A DNA stretch of 64,000 nt from Anaerolineales bacterium. GTDB taxonomy: Bacteria; Chloroflexota; Anaerolineae; Anaerolineales; Villigracilaceae. A program made the translations under genes and the position numbers. The stretch spans positions 1,405,216 to 1,469,215 of the forward strand of contig JABTUU010000001.1 of the NCBI GenBank assembly GCA_015075275.1, given 5' to 3'. The notes beneath the pieces are model-generated. The model saw only the letters and a list, made by a program, of their open reading frames with translations. It made no database searches and was not told the origin of the DNA. This document shows positions 56,812 through 64,000 of the stretch, in pieces (within the stretch, counting starts at the first letter, position 1; each line of letters opens with the position of its first letter).

Positions 56812-58524
56812 TTACAACGTCCTCACATACCGAAACTGCTTATAGCCTGGCGGGTCGGCATTGATGGCGGAATCCACCGTCACGTGGAGCAAGGCTGGTT
56901 TGCCCGAGTCTGCCGCCCGTCGGAGAGAGGCGGGCAAGTCCTCCACTGAATCGACTTTTTCGGCGTAGCATCCCAGCCCTTGCGCGATCAAATCGTAGCG
57001 CGTCTCGCCCGAAAGATTTACGCCTTGTTGCTGTTCCGTTGGAATGCCGCCGAAGTTGTGCGCCGAGCGCTCCATGCCCCAGCCGTCGTCCACCGCCACC
57101 AACACAATGATCGGCGCGTTCTCGCGCACGGCGGTTTCCATCTCCATGATGTTGAAGCCCGCCGCGCCGTCGCCCGTGATGCAATAGACGGGTCGTTCGG
57201 GCGCGGCAAGTTTCGCGCCAATCGCAAACGGGATGCCCGTGCCGAGATAGCCCATCTTCACCGAATACAAAAAACTGCGCGGCTCATAAATTTGATTGAA
57301 CGCCACGCCCCACAACGTAGTGTTGCCGCCGTCCAACACCGTGACGGCGTTGCGCGGGAAAAAACTGCGCGCGTTGAAAACCATCTGCCCTGGGTTGAGT
57401 CCGCGCGCGGGTTGCGCCAGTAAAAACTGCATCCCGTTCGTCATTGTCTCCTGCGTCAACTCGCGGTAACGCGCCAGATCGGGCATCTCGCTTCGGGCGG
57501 CGGTCTTCGCTTTCACTTTAGAGAGGATCGCCTTCAGCGCCGCTTTCGCGTCTGCGACAATGCCCACATCCACAGGGCGATTCAACCCGATGGAAAGCGC
57601 GTCGGAATCAATTTGAATTGTTTTCTGTTTCTCGGGCATTCCCCACGCTGGAGGCGACCCCCACCCGTCATACTCGCCCAGCCGCGAACCGACCACGAGG
57701 ACGACATCCGCTTCGTTGCGCGCCAGCGACGTGGCTTGCATATCGAAGAGGAAAAAATAATGCGGGTGATCTTCAGGGACAGCGCCGCGCGCGCCCATGC
57801 TCGAACCCATGCCCGCGGCGAGATAATTGCCCAACTCCAAAAATTCAGCGGAGGCTTCCGCCCACAACACTCCCTTGCCCGCGTGCAGATACGGCTTCTT
57901 GGAATTTGCCAGCAGTTCGGCGGCTTGCTCGATCCAATCTGGGTCGCCCGCGCCCATATCCACTTTGCGATATTGCGAAGATGGATACACAGGGACTTTC
58001 TCCGCGTCAATTTTCACGTTCATCAATTCATCGGGGATGGCGAGGAATGCGGGACCAGGTCTGCCCGTCAGCGCGGCGCGGAAGGCGGCGCGTACCATTT
58101 CGGGCAGTCGCTCAGGCTGACGAATCAACGCGCTGTACTTCGTGATCGGTTTCGCCATCTCGACGAGATCGGTCGCCTGCCACGCGCCGCCCCGCTCGGG
58201 GTCGGTGGTGAGTCGCCTGCGCGTGCAGGCAATCGCAATGATAGGATGTCCCTCCGCATACGCGCTGGAAACGCCCGCCAGCATATTCGCCGCGCCTGGT
58301 CCTGGCGAGCCGATGACGACGCTCGCTTTGCCGTTCGTGCGCGTGTAGCCCTCCGCGAGATGCACCGCGCCTTCTTCGTGTCGGCAGTTGATGTGGCGGA
58401 TTCCATACCGCGCGGCGTGAGCCGTGAACGGGATGTGCGCCCCGTCTATAATGCCGAACATCATCTCGATGCCCTCGGCTTGCAAGCATTTTGCCAATAG
58501 TTCTCCAACGGTTATTTCAGTCAT
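56812..58524 (-). CDS. Thiamine-diphosphate-dependent enzyme (acetolactate synthase-like)
   Basis: 570 aa, usual length of the family. N-terminal Pyr domain with the catalytic glutamate in CRHEEGAVHLAEGY (E50/E51), then SPGPGAANMLAGVSSAYAE. Central domain about 190-330 (VVLVVGSRLGEY). C-terminal PP domain with the metal/ThDP motif TGDGAAGFNIMEMETAVRENAPIIVLVAVDDG (about 445-475). Family members include acetolactate synthase, oxalyl-CoA decarboxylase, 2-hydroxyacyl-CoA lyase and sulfoacetaldehyde acetyltransferase; GIIDGAH instead of GVPG argues against a standard biosynthetic ALS. Third gene of a minus-strand cluster with two dehydrogenases. GGAGACAAC ribosome site. Confidence 0.9.
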   Translation of the reverse strand: MTEITVGELLAKCLQAEGIEMMFGIIDGAHIPFTAHAARYGIRHINCRHEEGAVHLAEGYTRTNGKASVVIGSPGPGAANMLAGVSSAYAEGHPIIAIACTRRRLTTDPERGGAWQATDLVEMAKPITKYSALIRQPERLPEMVRAAFRAALTGRPGPAFLAIPDELMNVKIDAEKVPVYPSSQYRKVDMGAGDPDWIEQAAELLANSKKPYLHAGKGVLWAEASAEFLELGNYLAAGMGSSMGARGAVPEDHPHYFFLFDMQATSLARNEADVVLVVGSRLGEYDGWGSPPAWGMPEKQKTIQIDSDALSIGLNRPVDVGIVADAKAALKAILSKVKAKTAARSEMPDLARYRELTQETMTNGMQFLLAQPARGLNPGQMVFNARSFFPRNAVTVLDGGNTTLWGVAFNQIYEPRSFLYSVKMGYLGTGIPFAIGAKLAAPERPVYCITGDGAAGFNIMEMETAVRENAPIIVLVAVDDGWGMERSAHNFGGIPTEQQQGVNLSGETRYDLIAQGLGCYAEKVDSVEDLPASLRRAADSGKPALLHVTVDSAINADPPGYKQFRYVRTL

Positions 58525-58548
58525 GTTGTCTCCTTTTATTTCTGTACG

Positions 58549-58636
58549 GCAACGTTCACGTTGCCCTGCATGAACAAGGTAAACCTTGTCTTACTGTACG
58601 GCAATGTTCACATTGCTCTGACAAGGTAAACCTTGT
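58549..58636. repeat. Two-unit palindromic repeat with compensating changes
   Basis: Unit 1 has GCAACGTTCACGTTGC (58549-58564) and ACAAGGTAAACCTTGT (58574-58589). Unit 2 has GCAATGTTCACATTGC (58601-58616) and ACAAGGTAAACCTTGT (58621-58636). Both are preceded by CTGTACG. The C/G and T/A changes keep the stem paired. Confidence 0.8.
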
Positions 58637-58637
58637 C

Positions 58638-59615
58638 CTACAAAATCTTCCGTTCCCGCAACCAAACTTCCGTCCTTCGCATCCCTTCCTCCAAATCCAC
58701 TTGCGGATGCCAGCCGAGCAGGTCATGCGCTTTTTGATTCGAGACGGTGTTTTTCTTCGAGAGCATTTCCATCGCGCCGCGCCCGAGTTCGGTGGGTTTG
58801 CCGAGCAGTTTGAAGAGGACGCGCCCAATCTCCGCAATCGCAATCGCGGACGAGGTACTCATCACGCGCGGATTGCCCTTCCCCAGCATACGATAATAAT
58901 GACCGAAGAAAGTTTCGCAGGTGATGGTCTCTTCGCCGCCGAGGATGAGGATTTGACCCGCGCCTTCGTCTTTTTCTGCCGCAAGCATAATGCCGCTCAC
59001 GAGATCGTCAATGTAAATGGCGCGGAAGATTCCCTTTCCATGCGCGGGCAGGAGAAACAATCCCTTTTGAATCATCCGCACGGGGATCAACGTCCACGGG
59101 CGGGAGCCTGGTCCGTAAATATCGGCGGGGCGGATGACGGTGCAAGTCATCTCGCCTTTCGCGTGCGCCGCAAGGACGACATGCTCGCTGGCGATCTTCG
59201 TATCCACATAGGGGTTGCCCGTCGGCATGATCGGCGCGGACTCGTCCGCTTGATCGTCCGTATTGAAGCGCATGGCGGCAAGTGATGAAATGTGGATGAA
59301 GCGCTTCGCCGTCGCGCGAATCGCCGCATCCAGCACGCGCCGCGTTCCCAACACATTCACCCGCCACGCATCTTCTCTCGACACATTGTTGGTCACAATC
59401 GCGGCGGTGTGGATGACGAGGTCGCATCCGTCCAGCGCGGACTGCCAATCTTCAGGTTTGGACACATCGCCCGCGACGATGTTCAAAGCAGAGTCGGCGC
59501 GAACGTCCAGCCCGCAGGTCTCTGCGCCCAATGCGCGGTACTTCTCCGCGAGCGCGCGCCCGACAAATCCCAGCGCGCCCGTGATGAAGATTTTTTGATA
59601 ACGGGTTGTTTTCAT
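58638..59615 (-). CDS. NAD(P)-dependent epimerase/dehydratase (extended SDR)
   Basis: 325 aa. Rossmann motif FITGALGFVG (T12-G19), LVIHTAA (about 67-73), and the catalytic YVDTK (Y and K near 136 and 140) with S of HISSLAA upstream. C-terminal substrate part with IYIDDLVSGIMLA and GWHPQVDLEEGM. Resembles 3-beta-hydroxysteroid dehydrogenase/sugar epimerase type proteins; the substrate is not determined. Middle gene of the SDR-SDR-ThDP cluster, separated from the ThDP gene by ~113 bp of palindromic repeats. Confidence 0.9.
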   Translation of the reverse strand: MKTTRYQKIFITGALGFVGRALAEKYRALGAETCGLDVRADSALNIVAGDVSKPEDWQSALDGCDLVIHTAAIVTNNVSREDAWRVNVLGTRRVLDAAIRATAKRFIHISSLAAMRFNTDDQADESAPIMPTGNPYVDTKIASEHVVLAAHAKGEMTCTVIRPADIYGPGSRPWTLIPVRMIQKGLFLLPAHGKGIFRAIYIDDLVSGIMLAAEKDEGAGQILILGGEETITCETFFGHYYRMLGKGNPRVMSTSSAIAIAEIGRVLFKLLGKPTELGRGAMEMLSKKNTVSNQKAHDLLGWHPQVDLEEGMRRTEVWLRERKIL

Positions 59616-59630
59616 TTTTATAAATCTTTC

Positions 59631-59702
59631 GGACGCGGATAAACGCTGAATACGCGGATTTTGTTTTTTATCTTCCGCGTTTATCCGCGCTCGTCTGCGT
59701 CC
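59631..59702. repeat. Dispersed intergenic repeat, copy 1
   Basis: GGACGCGGATAAACGCTGAA...CCGCGTTTATCCGCG...GTCTGCGTCC; an inverted repeat of ~72 bp. Nearly the same sequence at 61311-61383, and a partial copy (GTTCATCCGCGTCC) near 56,781. Confidence 0.8.
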
Positions 59703-59726
59703 AATCTCCGCAAAATAAATTTTGCG

Positions 59727-60545
59727 TTACGGATTTCTCTCTTTCCGAATTTTTTCCAGCCGCTTCATGCCGCGCCGCTTCATGGATTCGTACAGCCAGA
59801 GCATGAGCGAGGGGTTGGCGTGATTCAACTTCGTCAGCCAGCCGCGCCAGCGCGGGAGGTTGAGTTCGAGCGGTTGATCGCGCATGGCTTTCCAGAAGGC
59901 GCGCTCCAGATCGAAAACTGTCAGCGTGGCGCCGCTAAACGCAAGCGCGGCTTCCTCCCCCGCCGAGTCGAGGCGTTCGGTCAGCACAGGCGTATCCACC
60001 AGATCGGGCGAAATGACCGTGACCGCGACTCCCAGTTTGCGCCATTCAATCGCCGCCGCAATCGAAGCGTTCCGCAAGCCGCCCTTCGCCGCCGAGTAGA
60101 GCGCATTGCCTGGCGTGGGCGAAACTCCCGCCAGCGACGCGACGTTGATGATGTGACCCGCTTTCTGTTTGAGCATCGCTTCGCCGACAAGTTTCATCCC
60201 GATCAACGCGCCCTTGAGGTTGATGTCAATCACGCGGTCAATCGCGTCGAGCGGCTGGTCGCGCAAAAACAGCGGACGATTCGCGCCCGCGATGTTGAAC
60301 AGATAATCCATGCGCCCGAAGCGCTGAAGCGTATCTTCGATGAGCGTTTGCCATTGTTCGGCTGAGCGGATGTCGAGCGCGTGAAGAGTAATTTTTTCAT
60401 TAGGCGCAAAAGCGGAGCGCAGTCCCTCTATATTGGAATCGGCGAGTACCAATTGATACTCGCCGATTTTTTTTGAGAGAACTTCCGCCCAATGCCTGCC
60501 AATTCCGCTGGCGGCGCCTGTGATGATGATCGTTTTTGGGGTCAT
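59727..60545 (-). CDS. Short-chain dehydrogenase/reductase
   Basis: 272 aa. TGAASGIGRHWAE (cofactor loop, 10-22), FNIAGANRP, NVASLAG and YSAAKGG (catalytic Ser, Tyr, Lys). Classical SDR with a C-terminal basic tail (KRRGMKRLEKIRKERNP) that is longer than usual. First gene of the minus-strand cluster. Substrate unknown. Confidence 0.92.
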   Translation of the reverse strand: MTPKTIIITGAASGIGRHWAEVLSKKIGEYQLVLADSNIEGLRSAFAPNEKITLHALDIRSAEQWQTLIEDTLQRFGRMDYLFNIAGANRPLFLRDQPLDAIDRVIDINLKGALIGMKLVGEAMLKQKAGHIINVASLAGVSPTPGNALYSAAKGGLRNASIAAAIEWRKLGVAVTVISPDLVDTPVLTERLDSAGEEAALAFSGATLTVFDLERAFWKAMRDQPLELNLPRWRGWLTKLNHANPSLMLWLYESMKRRGMKRLEKIRKERNP

Positions 60546-60586
60546 AGGTTGAAGGGATTATAGCCGATGTATTGTATAATCTTTGC

Positions 60587-60898
60587 ATGTCTCTAACGCC
60601 CGAATTCATCCGCGCTGAAATAGAGAAACAAACGTATCAGATTTCTCTCCACGCGGACGATGAACGTCTGGCGGATGGATTGCAAATCGTCGAGTTAGAA
60701 TCCGCGCTGAGAGATTGTCAGGTAATTGAACAATATCCTGAAGATCCGCGCGGCGAAAGTTGTCTGGCACTTGGGTTTGTGGATGAAAAGCCCGTTCACT
60801 TTGTCTGCGGAAGAAACCGCGCTGGGCATCTGGTTTTGATTACGGTTTATCTTCCTTCCCTGCCCAAGTGGCAGGACCCTTACACGAGAAATCGGTAG
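60587..60898 (+). CDS. DUF4258 protein (toxin-like partner of a YgiT zinc finger)
   Basis: 103 aa from ATG 60587 (CTTTGCATG context); the frame is open 15 bases earlier. IRAEIEKQTYQISLHADDERLADGLQIVELESALRDCQVIEQYPEDPRGESCLALGF...PVHFVCGRNRAGHLVLITVY is the DUF4258 pattern with the His residue near 21 (SLHAD). Followed 13 bp later by a YgiT-type zinc-finger gene, the order seen for toxin-antitoxin-like pairs. Toxin activity is an inference. Diverges from the SDR gene. Confidence 0.85.
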   Translation: MSLTPEFIRAEIEKQTYQISLHADDERLADGLQIVELESALRDCQVIEQYPEDPRGESCLALGFVDEKPVHFVCGRNRAGHLVLITVYLPSLPKWQDPYTRNR

Positions 60899-60911
60899 AT
60901 TGGAGAACGAA

Positions 60912-61157
60912 ATGAAACATCAATATGACGATTGCTATTTCTGCGGCGGCGTTGTGGAAGAACGGCTTGTGCCGCGCGAGATTCGCTGGAAGGGCGAATT
61001 GCTGGTCTTTGAGAATGTCCCGATGGGCGTCTGTACGCAATGTGGGGAAAAATTTCTCCGCCCTGAAGTGGCGAAGACGATTGACGCGGCGCTAGAGTCT
61101 GCGAAGCAACCTATCCGCATTTTGCAAGTGCCAGTCTTTCAATATGAGATGACATAA
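60912..61157 (+). CDS. YgiT-type zinc-finger protein (antitoxin-like)
   Basis: 81 aa from ATG 60912, seven bases after GGAG. Two CxxC pairs, CYFCGG and CTQCGE, define the MqsA/YgiT zinc-finger domain; ENVPMGVCTQCGEKFLRPEVAKTIDAAL is typical. There is no C-terminal helix-turn-helix, unlike full MqsA. Forms a two-gene unit with the DUF4258 gene. Confidence 0.9.
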   Translation: MKHQYDDCYFCGGVVEERLVPREIRWKGELLVFENVPMGVCTQCGEKFLRPEVAKTIDAALESAKQPIRILQVPVFQYEMT

Positions 61158-61175
61158 GCTACTTCCTGCTGTGCT

Positions 61176-61207
61176 AAAAAAGCCTCCAAGACTTTATCTC
61201 GGAGGCT
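61176..61207 (-). terminator. Hairpin terminator facing the minus strand
   Basis: AGCCTCC (61181-61187) and GGAGGCT (61201-61207); on the minus strand the stem is followed by TTTTTT. It would stop transcription from the UMF1 transporter gene. Confidence 0.7.
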
Positions 61208-61220
61208 GGAACTTCATAAC

Positions 61221-61274
61221 CGTCCCGAAGGATTCGCAGACAAGTTTGTTGCGTAAAAACCTTTGGGACGTTTT
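61221..61274 (+). terminator. Hairpin terminator facing the plus strand
   Basis: CGTCCCGAAGG (61221-61231) and CCTTTGGGACG (61260-61270) pair with one G-U, 28-base loop, followed by TTTTA. Fits the end of the DUF4258/YgiT unit. Confidence 0.5.
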
Positions 61275-61310
61275 ATATCCATATCTTGACTATCTTACAG
61301 AATGGTTTTT

Positions 61311-61383
61311 GGACGCGGATAAACGCTGAATACGCGGATTTTTCTTGCTCTCTTTCCGCGTACATCCGCGCTCGTCCGCGTCC
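61311..61383. repeat. Dispersed intergenic repeat, copy 2
   Basis: GGACGCGGATAAACGCTGAA...CCGCGTACATCCGCGCTCG...GTCC; second copy of the 59631-59702 repeat. Confidence 0.8.
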
Positions 61384-61398
61384 TATCTTGAATGAACT

Positions 61399-62733
61399 TT
61401 ACTCCGCCGAGTTTGTGGATAGCGTCGCCATTTCGCGGGCTTTCGTTTCGTTGACGCGCAACATCAACGCCCAACCAACGAACAGGAACACGGCAATCGA
61501 AAGAAGCGCGAGCCTGTGACCCGATTGCTCGGCGACCAACGCCGTCTGTCCCTGCGCTTGATACCAGAGAGTCAACTCTGCCGCGAGCCAGCCGAAGATG
61601 GCGGGACCGATGAACGAGGAGGTGCGTCCCGTCAGCGCGAAGAAGCCGAAGAATTCGCCGCTCTTGCCAGGCGGGCTGAACGTGGCGACGATCGCGCGGC
61701 TGACGGATTGCACGCCCGCCATTGCCGCGCCGATGAACGCGCCGATGATGAAGAAGTGAGTCTGGTTTTGGGCGAAGTACATCGCGCCGATACAAGCCGC
61801 CATCAGGAAGATGGAAAGCGTCAACGCTTTTTTGCCGCCGATGCGGTCTTGCAAATTGCCAAAGAGCAACGCGCCGACTACATTCGTGGCTTGCACGACG
61901 ATGAAGAAGATGATCAAACCCGTCTGCTCCAAGCCGAACAACACGGCTCCAAGAATCGCGGCGAAATCCAGCGCGATGATGACGCCTTCGTTGTAAATCA
62001 GATAGGCGAGCATGAACTTGAGGAACTCTTTGAATCCGCGCGCGGCTTTGATCGTTCCGCTCAATTGTTTGAACGCGATGCTGATGTAATTCTCGCCTGC
62101 GGGCAAGGCTTGCGGCTGGGCGCGTTCCTTCAACCAGCGGAAAATGGGAATGGATGCCAGCGCAAAAAAGATCGCGGTGACGATCAGCGTGCCGCGCACC
62201 ACGAGCAGGTCGCTGTCGGTCATCAAGATTGGCGGGAGGATGAGGAGCAGGATGACGATGCCGCCCGCGGAGCCGATCGCCCAGCCCGTCCCTGCGATGC
62301 GACCCGTCTCTTCGGGAGCGGCGATCTCAGGCAGGAGCGCGTCATAGAAAATTTGCGCGGCGCGATAGCCAAGCTCCGATAAAAGGAAGAAGAGGACCGC
62401 CAGAGCGATCGTCCCTTTTTGGGTGAAGAATAACAGGGCGGTGAACACGACCGAGAGCGCCGTAAAGAAGAACAGAAATTTTTTCTTCGCGCCCGAATAA
62501 TCGGCAATCGCCCCCATGATCGGCGCGGCAATGGCGACGAGGATCATCGCAATGGAAATGCTCAAGCCCCACAAGCGCGAACCTTCCGCGCCGCCCACTA
62601 CTTGATTCTTGAAGTATGCCGAGTAAACTGCCAGAAGAACGACCGAAGCGTATGCGGAATTTCCGAAATCGTACAAGTACCACGCCATACGCTCGCGCTT
62701 CGTGGATTTAACTTGCGGAATAGAGTCTGCCAT
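61399..62733 (-). CDS. MFS transporter, UMF1/Atg22-like
   Basis: 444 aa from ATG 62733, placed after GGAGGAAGGG; the frame is open 75 bases further but without a ribosome site. AWYLYDFGNSAYASVV near the N-terminus is the UMF1/Atg22 signature. About eleven to twelve hydrophobic spans; GAIADYSGAKKKFL is the loop 2-3 MFS motif and ISRAIVATFSPPGKSGEFFGFFALTGR is the second characteristic motif. Family members move amino acids or unknown solutes. Monocistronic on the minus strand. Confidence 0.9.
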   Translation of the reverse strand: MADSIPQVKSTKRERMAWYLYDFGNSAYASVVLLAVYSAYFKNQVVGGAEGSRLWGLSISIAMILVAIAAPIMGAIADYSGAKKKFLFFFTALSVVFTALLFFTQKGTIALAVLFFLLSELGYRAAQIFYDALLPEIAAPEETGRIAGTGWAIGSAGGIVILLLILPPILMTDSDLLVVRGTLIVTAIFFALASIPIFRWLKERAQPQALPAGENYISIAFKQLSGTIKAARGFKEFLKFMLAYLIYNEGVIIALDFAAILGAVLFGLEQTGLIIFFIVVQATNVVGALLFGNLQDRIGGKKALTLSIFLMAACIGAMYFAQNQTHFFIIGAFIGAAMAGVQSVSRAIVATFSPPGKSGEFFGFFALTGRTSSFIGPAIFGWLAAELTLWYQAQGQTALVAEQSGHRLALLSIAVFLFVGWALMLRVNETKAREMATLSTNSAE

Positions 62734-62863
62734 CTTCCCTTCCTCCTCGCCGATATGAAATTGTCTTACATTTCGCGCAAGTATATCATGGGGAAAAAAC
62801 GGGACCAAAATACTCAGCCCCGTTTTTGGCGCTCAATCTCCAGTTCGCTACTGACGGCTTGCT

Positions 62864-63538
62864 CTACGCCGCTTCGAGAGTCTTCCGCATCCGAATAGTC
62901 ACGAAGAACGCCATCAAGATCGAGACAAGATACAGTCCGCCTGAAATTATGGCGAATGTTTTGCCCGCTAATAATAAGATAAAAAATATTGCGAAAAGCG
63001 CGAACTCAAACCACATCCAAAAGCGGAGTTTGCCTAGGAACTCGCCATCTGTGCCGAACTTGAGCGCCCACGAACCAAGTGCCCACAGATAGATGCCAAA
63101 GAACAAAAACTCTGATGCTTGTTCGTTGAATTTGTAGAACCATTCTAAGCCTGCGGGATACTCTTTCCACAAACCTATCTCGCCGCCTAGGGGCCAGAAC
63201 ATATATACGCCGTTGAACCATATCACAAGGTCAACTAAAATGTGGAGCAGAATCCCCAGCCCTAATCCATAGCCGAGATTTGTCCAGCGCGCATCCTTCT
63301 TCAGCGTGCCGATGACATAGAACACCGCCACCGCAACCGCGATGAAAAATATGCTATGTGTAAACGTCCGGTGAAGCCCTTCCGTTGCGCCGCCCGTCAG
63401 CGTTGCGACAGCGACAGCCAGGTTATCCAGGTCTGGCGTGATACTGCCCAATATCGCTCCGAGCAACAACCATTCGCGTGCGCCCGTCCATTTACGCGTC
63501 GCCATTCCGACCATTGCATGAATTCCTGCTTGTGGCAT
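62864..63538 (-). CDS. YdjM-like membrane metal-dependent hydrolase family protein
   Basis: 224 aa from ATG 63538 with AGGAGG six bases upstream; the annotated frame is open 24 bases further. LLGAILGSITPDLDN and HRTFTHSIFFIAVAVAV carry the D and H residues of the YdjM (PF04307) family, in four or five membrane spans, followed by ILLHILVDLVIWFNG. Function in bacteria is poorly defined; YdjM of E. coli is LexA-regulated. Confidence 0.85.
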   Translation of the reverse strand: MPQAGIHAMVGMATRKWTGAREWLLLGAILGSITPDLDNLAVAVATLTGGATEGLHRTFTHSIFFIAVAVAVFYVIGTLKKDARWTNLGYGLGLGILLHILVDLVIWFNGVYMFWPLGGEIGLWKEYPAGLEWFYKFNEQASEFLFFGIYLWALGSWALKFGTDGEFLGKLRFWMWFEFALFAIFFILLLAGKTFAIISGGLYLVSILMAFFVTIRMRKTLEAA

Positions 63539-63745
63539 ATAACCTCCTAGGGTTTTATACAAAACGGATATAGTTATATAAACCCCAAATTAGCGTTAGG
63601 GTATCGCGCCGTATAAAGCTATTTTTAATTTCGCATCAGGCTTCGCTATCATTAGGAATATCTTGATGCCTTCTTGACTTCCGCCCTTGTCTCCTGTCGC
63701 CAATTTATCCTGCAACTGAAGGCACTGCATCCAATGGAGGCACGC

Positions 63746-63841
63746 ATGAATGAGATTCTCTTTATTGGATTGACACTTTTGTCTTTTGCGCTCGCCTTTG
63801 GCTTGCTCGCCATTTGCGAGAGCCTGATGGAAAACCAATGA
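63746..63841 (+). CDS. Small membrane protein upstream of kdpF
   Basis: 31 aa: MNEILFIGLTLLSFALAFG followed by LLAICESLMENQ. ATG 63746 has TGGAGG 6-7 bases upstream. One hydrophobic span. Its stop overlaps the next start (ATGA at 63838-63841), so it is coupled to kdpF. Such small ORFs are common before kdpF; role unknown. Confidence 0.75.
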   Translation: MNEILFIGLTLLSFALAFGLLAICESLMENQ

Positions 63842-64000
63842 ACGCATTGTATGCGATCACGGGCGCAATCACTTTACTTTTATTTGACTATCTTGTTCTA
63901 GCCTTATTGAAACCAGAATGGTTTGGACAACATAAACACTTACGATTGGCTTCAAATTCTTTTTTACCTGACCGTTCCGTTCGCTTTGGTCAAACCGCTG
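63838..64000 (+). CDS. kdpF: KdpF-like small subunit, open to the window end
   Basis: MNALYAITGAITLLLFDYLV followed by LALLKPEWF is the KdpF pattern (single span ending LLKPE-F). KdpF normally ends right there at ~29 aa, but this frame has no stop before the window end and would run on over kdpA. Either the tail overlaps kdpA or a base is wrong near 63,915-63,930. Confidence 0.75.
   Translation, partial: MNALYAITGAITLLLFDYLVLALLKPEWFGQHKHLRLASNSFLPDRSVRFGQTA
63923..64000 (+). CDS. kdpA: KdpA, potassium-transporting ATPase subunit A (5' end only)
   Basis: Frame from TTG 63923 reads MDNINTYDWLQILFYLTVPF then ALVKPL, the KdpA N-terminus (first membrane span). No ATG is available in frame after the stop at 63908-63910, so a TTG start is the best choice. 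With kdpF and the small upstream ORF it opens a kdp operon for high-affinity K+ uptake. Cut by the window end. Confidence 0.82.
   Translation, partial: MDNINTYDWLQILFYLTVPFALVKPL

Noticed and set aside
63596..63847. 83-aa minus-strand frame before kdp
   Set aside because: It overlaps the small ORF and the kdpF ribosome region completely and has no recognisable domain; the plus-strand genes explain the sequence better.

Overview
The window is most likely a chromosomal segment of a Chloroflexota (Anaerolineae-like) bacterium. The lipoproteins carry Thr/Pro-rich linkers typical of that group, the backbone genes at 56.8-64 kb are GC-rich, and the cassette genes are AT-rich. The lineage is an inference; no rRNA or other marker gene is present.

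Bases 1-56,694 are the distal part of a large integron cassette array. I count 24 complete cassettes (C1-C24) and 25 attC sites. The cassette calls rest on an internal check: the bases that open a cassette just after the cut in R' (GTTRRRY) are the reverse complement of the R'' that closes the same cassette. Examples are GTTAGACCGC/GCGGTCTAAC (C16), GTTGGACGGC/GCCGTCCAAC (C2) and GTTAGTCGC/GCGACTAAC (C10). No integrase gene is in the window; attC polarity puts it to the left. The array ends at 56,694, followed by a strong hairpin terminator.

Fourteen of the 25 attC sites are split by insertion sequences. Thirteen carry a ~1.8 kb IS110/IS1111-family element (ISa with a 459-aa transposase, ISb with a 465-aa one, and one 360-bp internally deleted remnant). 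All lie in one orientation at exactly the same position (AAAGCG^TGCA). One site holds two copies in direct tandem. A fourteenth attC is split by a different IS110-type element (315-aa transposase) a few bases away. The non-coding 5' segment of both element types contains a stretch identical to the attC flank at its insertion point, as expected for guide RNAs (bridge RNAs). Frameshifts in ISa copies 2, 8, 9, 10 and 11 are mostly homopolymer miscounts and may be assembly errors.

Cassette cargo: two modification/restriction-like pairs of an EcoRI-type adenine methylase and a DUF262-HNH protein (C1, C16); a HindVP-type R-M system (C11); a second C5-methylase/PD-(D/E)XK/controller R-M system (C14); five toxin-antitoxin pairs (C3 and C23 HigBA; C13 and C21 HicAB; C24 RelE/XRE); a rolling-circle-type Rep cassette (C10); a cation diffusion facilitator (C8); a kinase-fold phosphotransferase (C17); a CPBP protease (C18); a GHKL ATPase-STAS fusion (C6); several lipoproteins (C7, C12, C19 GH10-like, C22 amidase-like); membrane proteins (C4, C5, C9, C20); and two ORF-less cassettes (C2 with a giant nested hairpin, C15).

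The backbone (56.7-64 kb) holds a minus-strand cluster (short-chain dehydrogenase, NAD-dependent epimerase, TPP enzyme), a DUF4258/YgiT-zinc-finger pair, an MFS/UMF1 transporter, a YdjM-like membrane protein, and the start of a kdp potassium-uptake operon.
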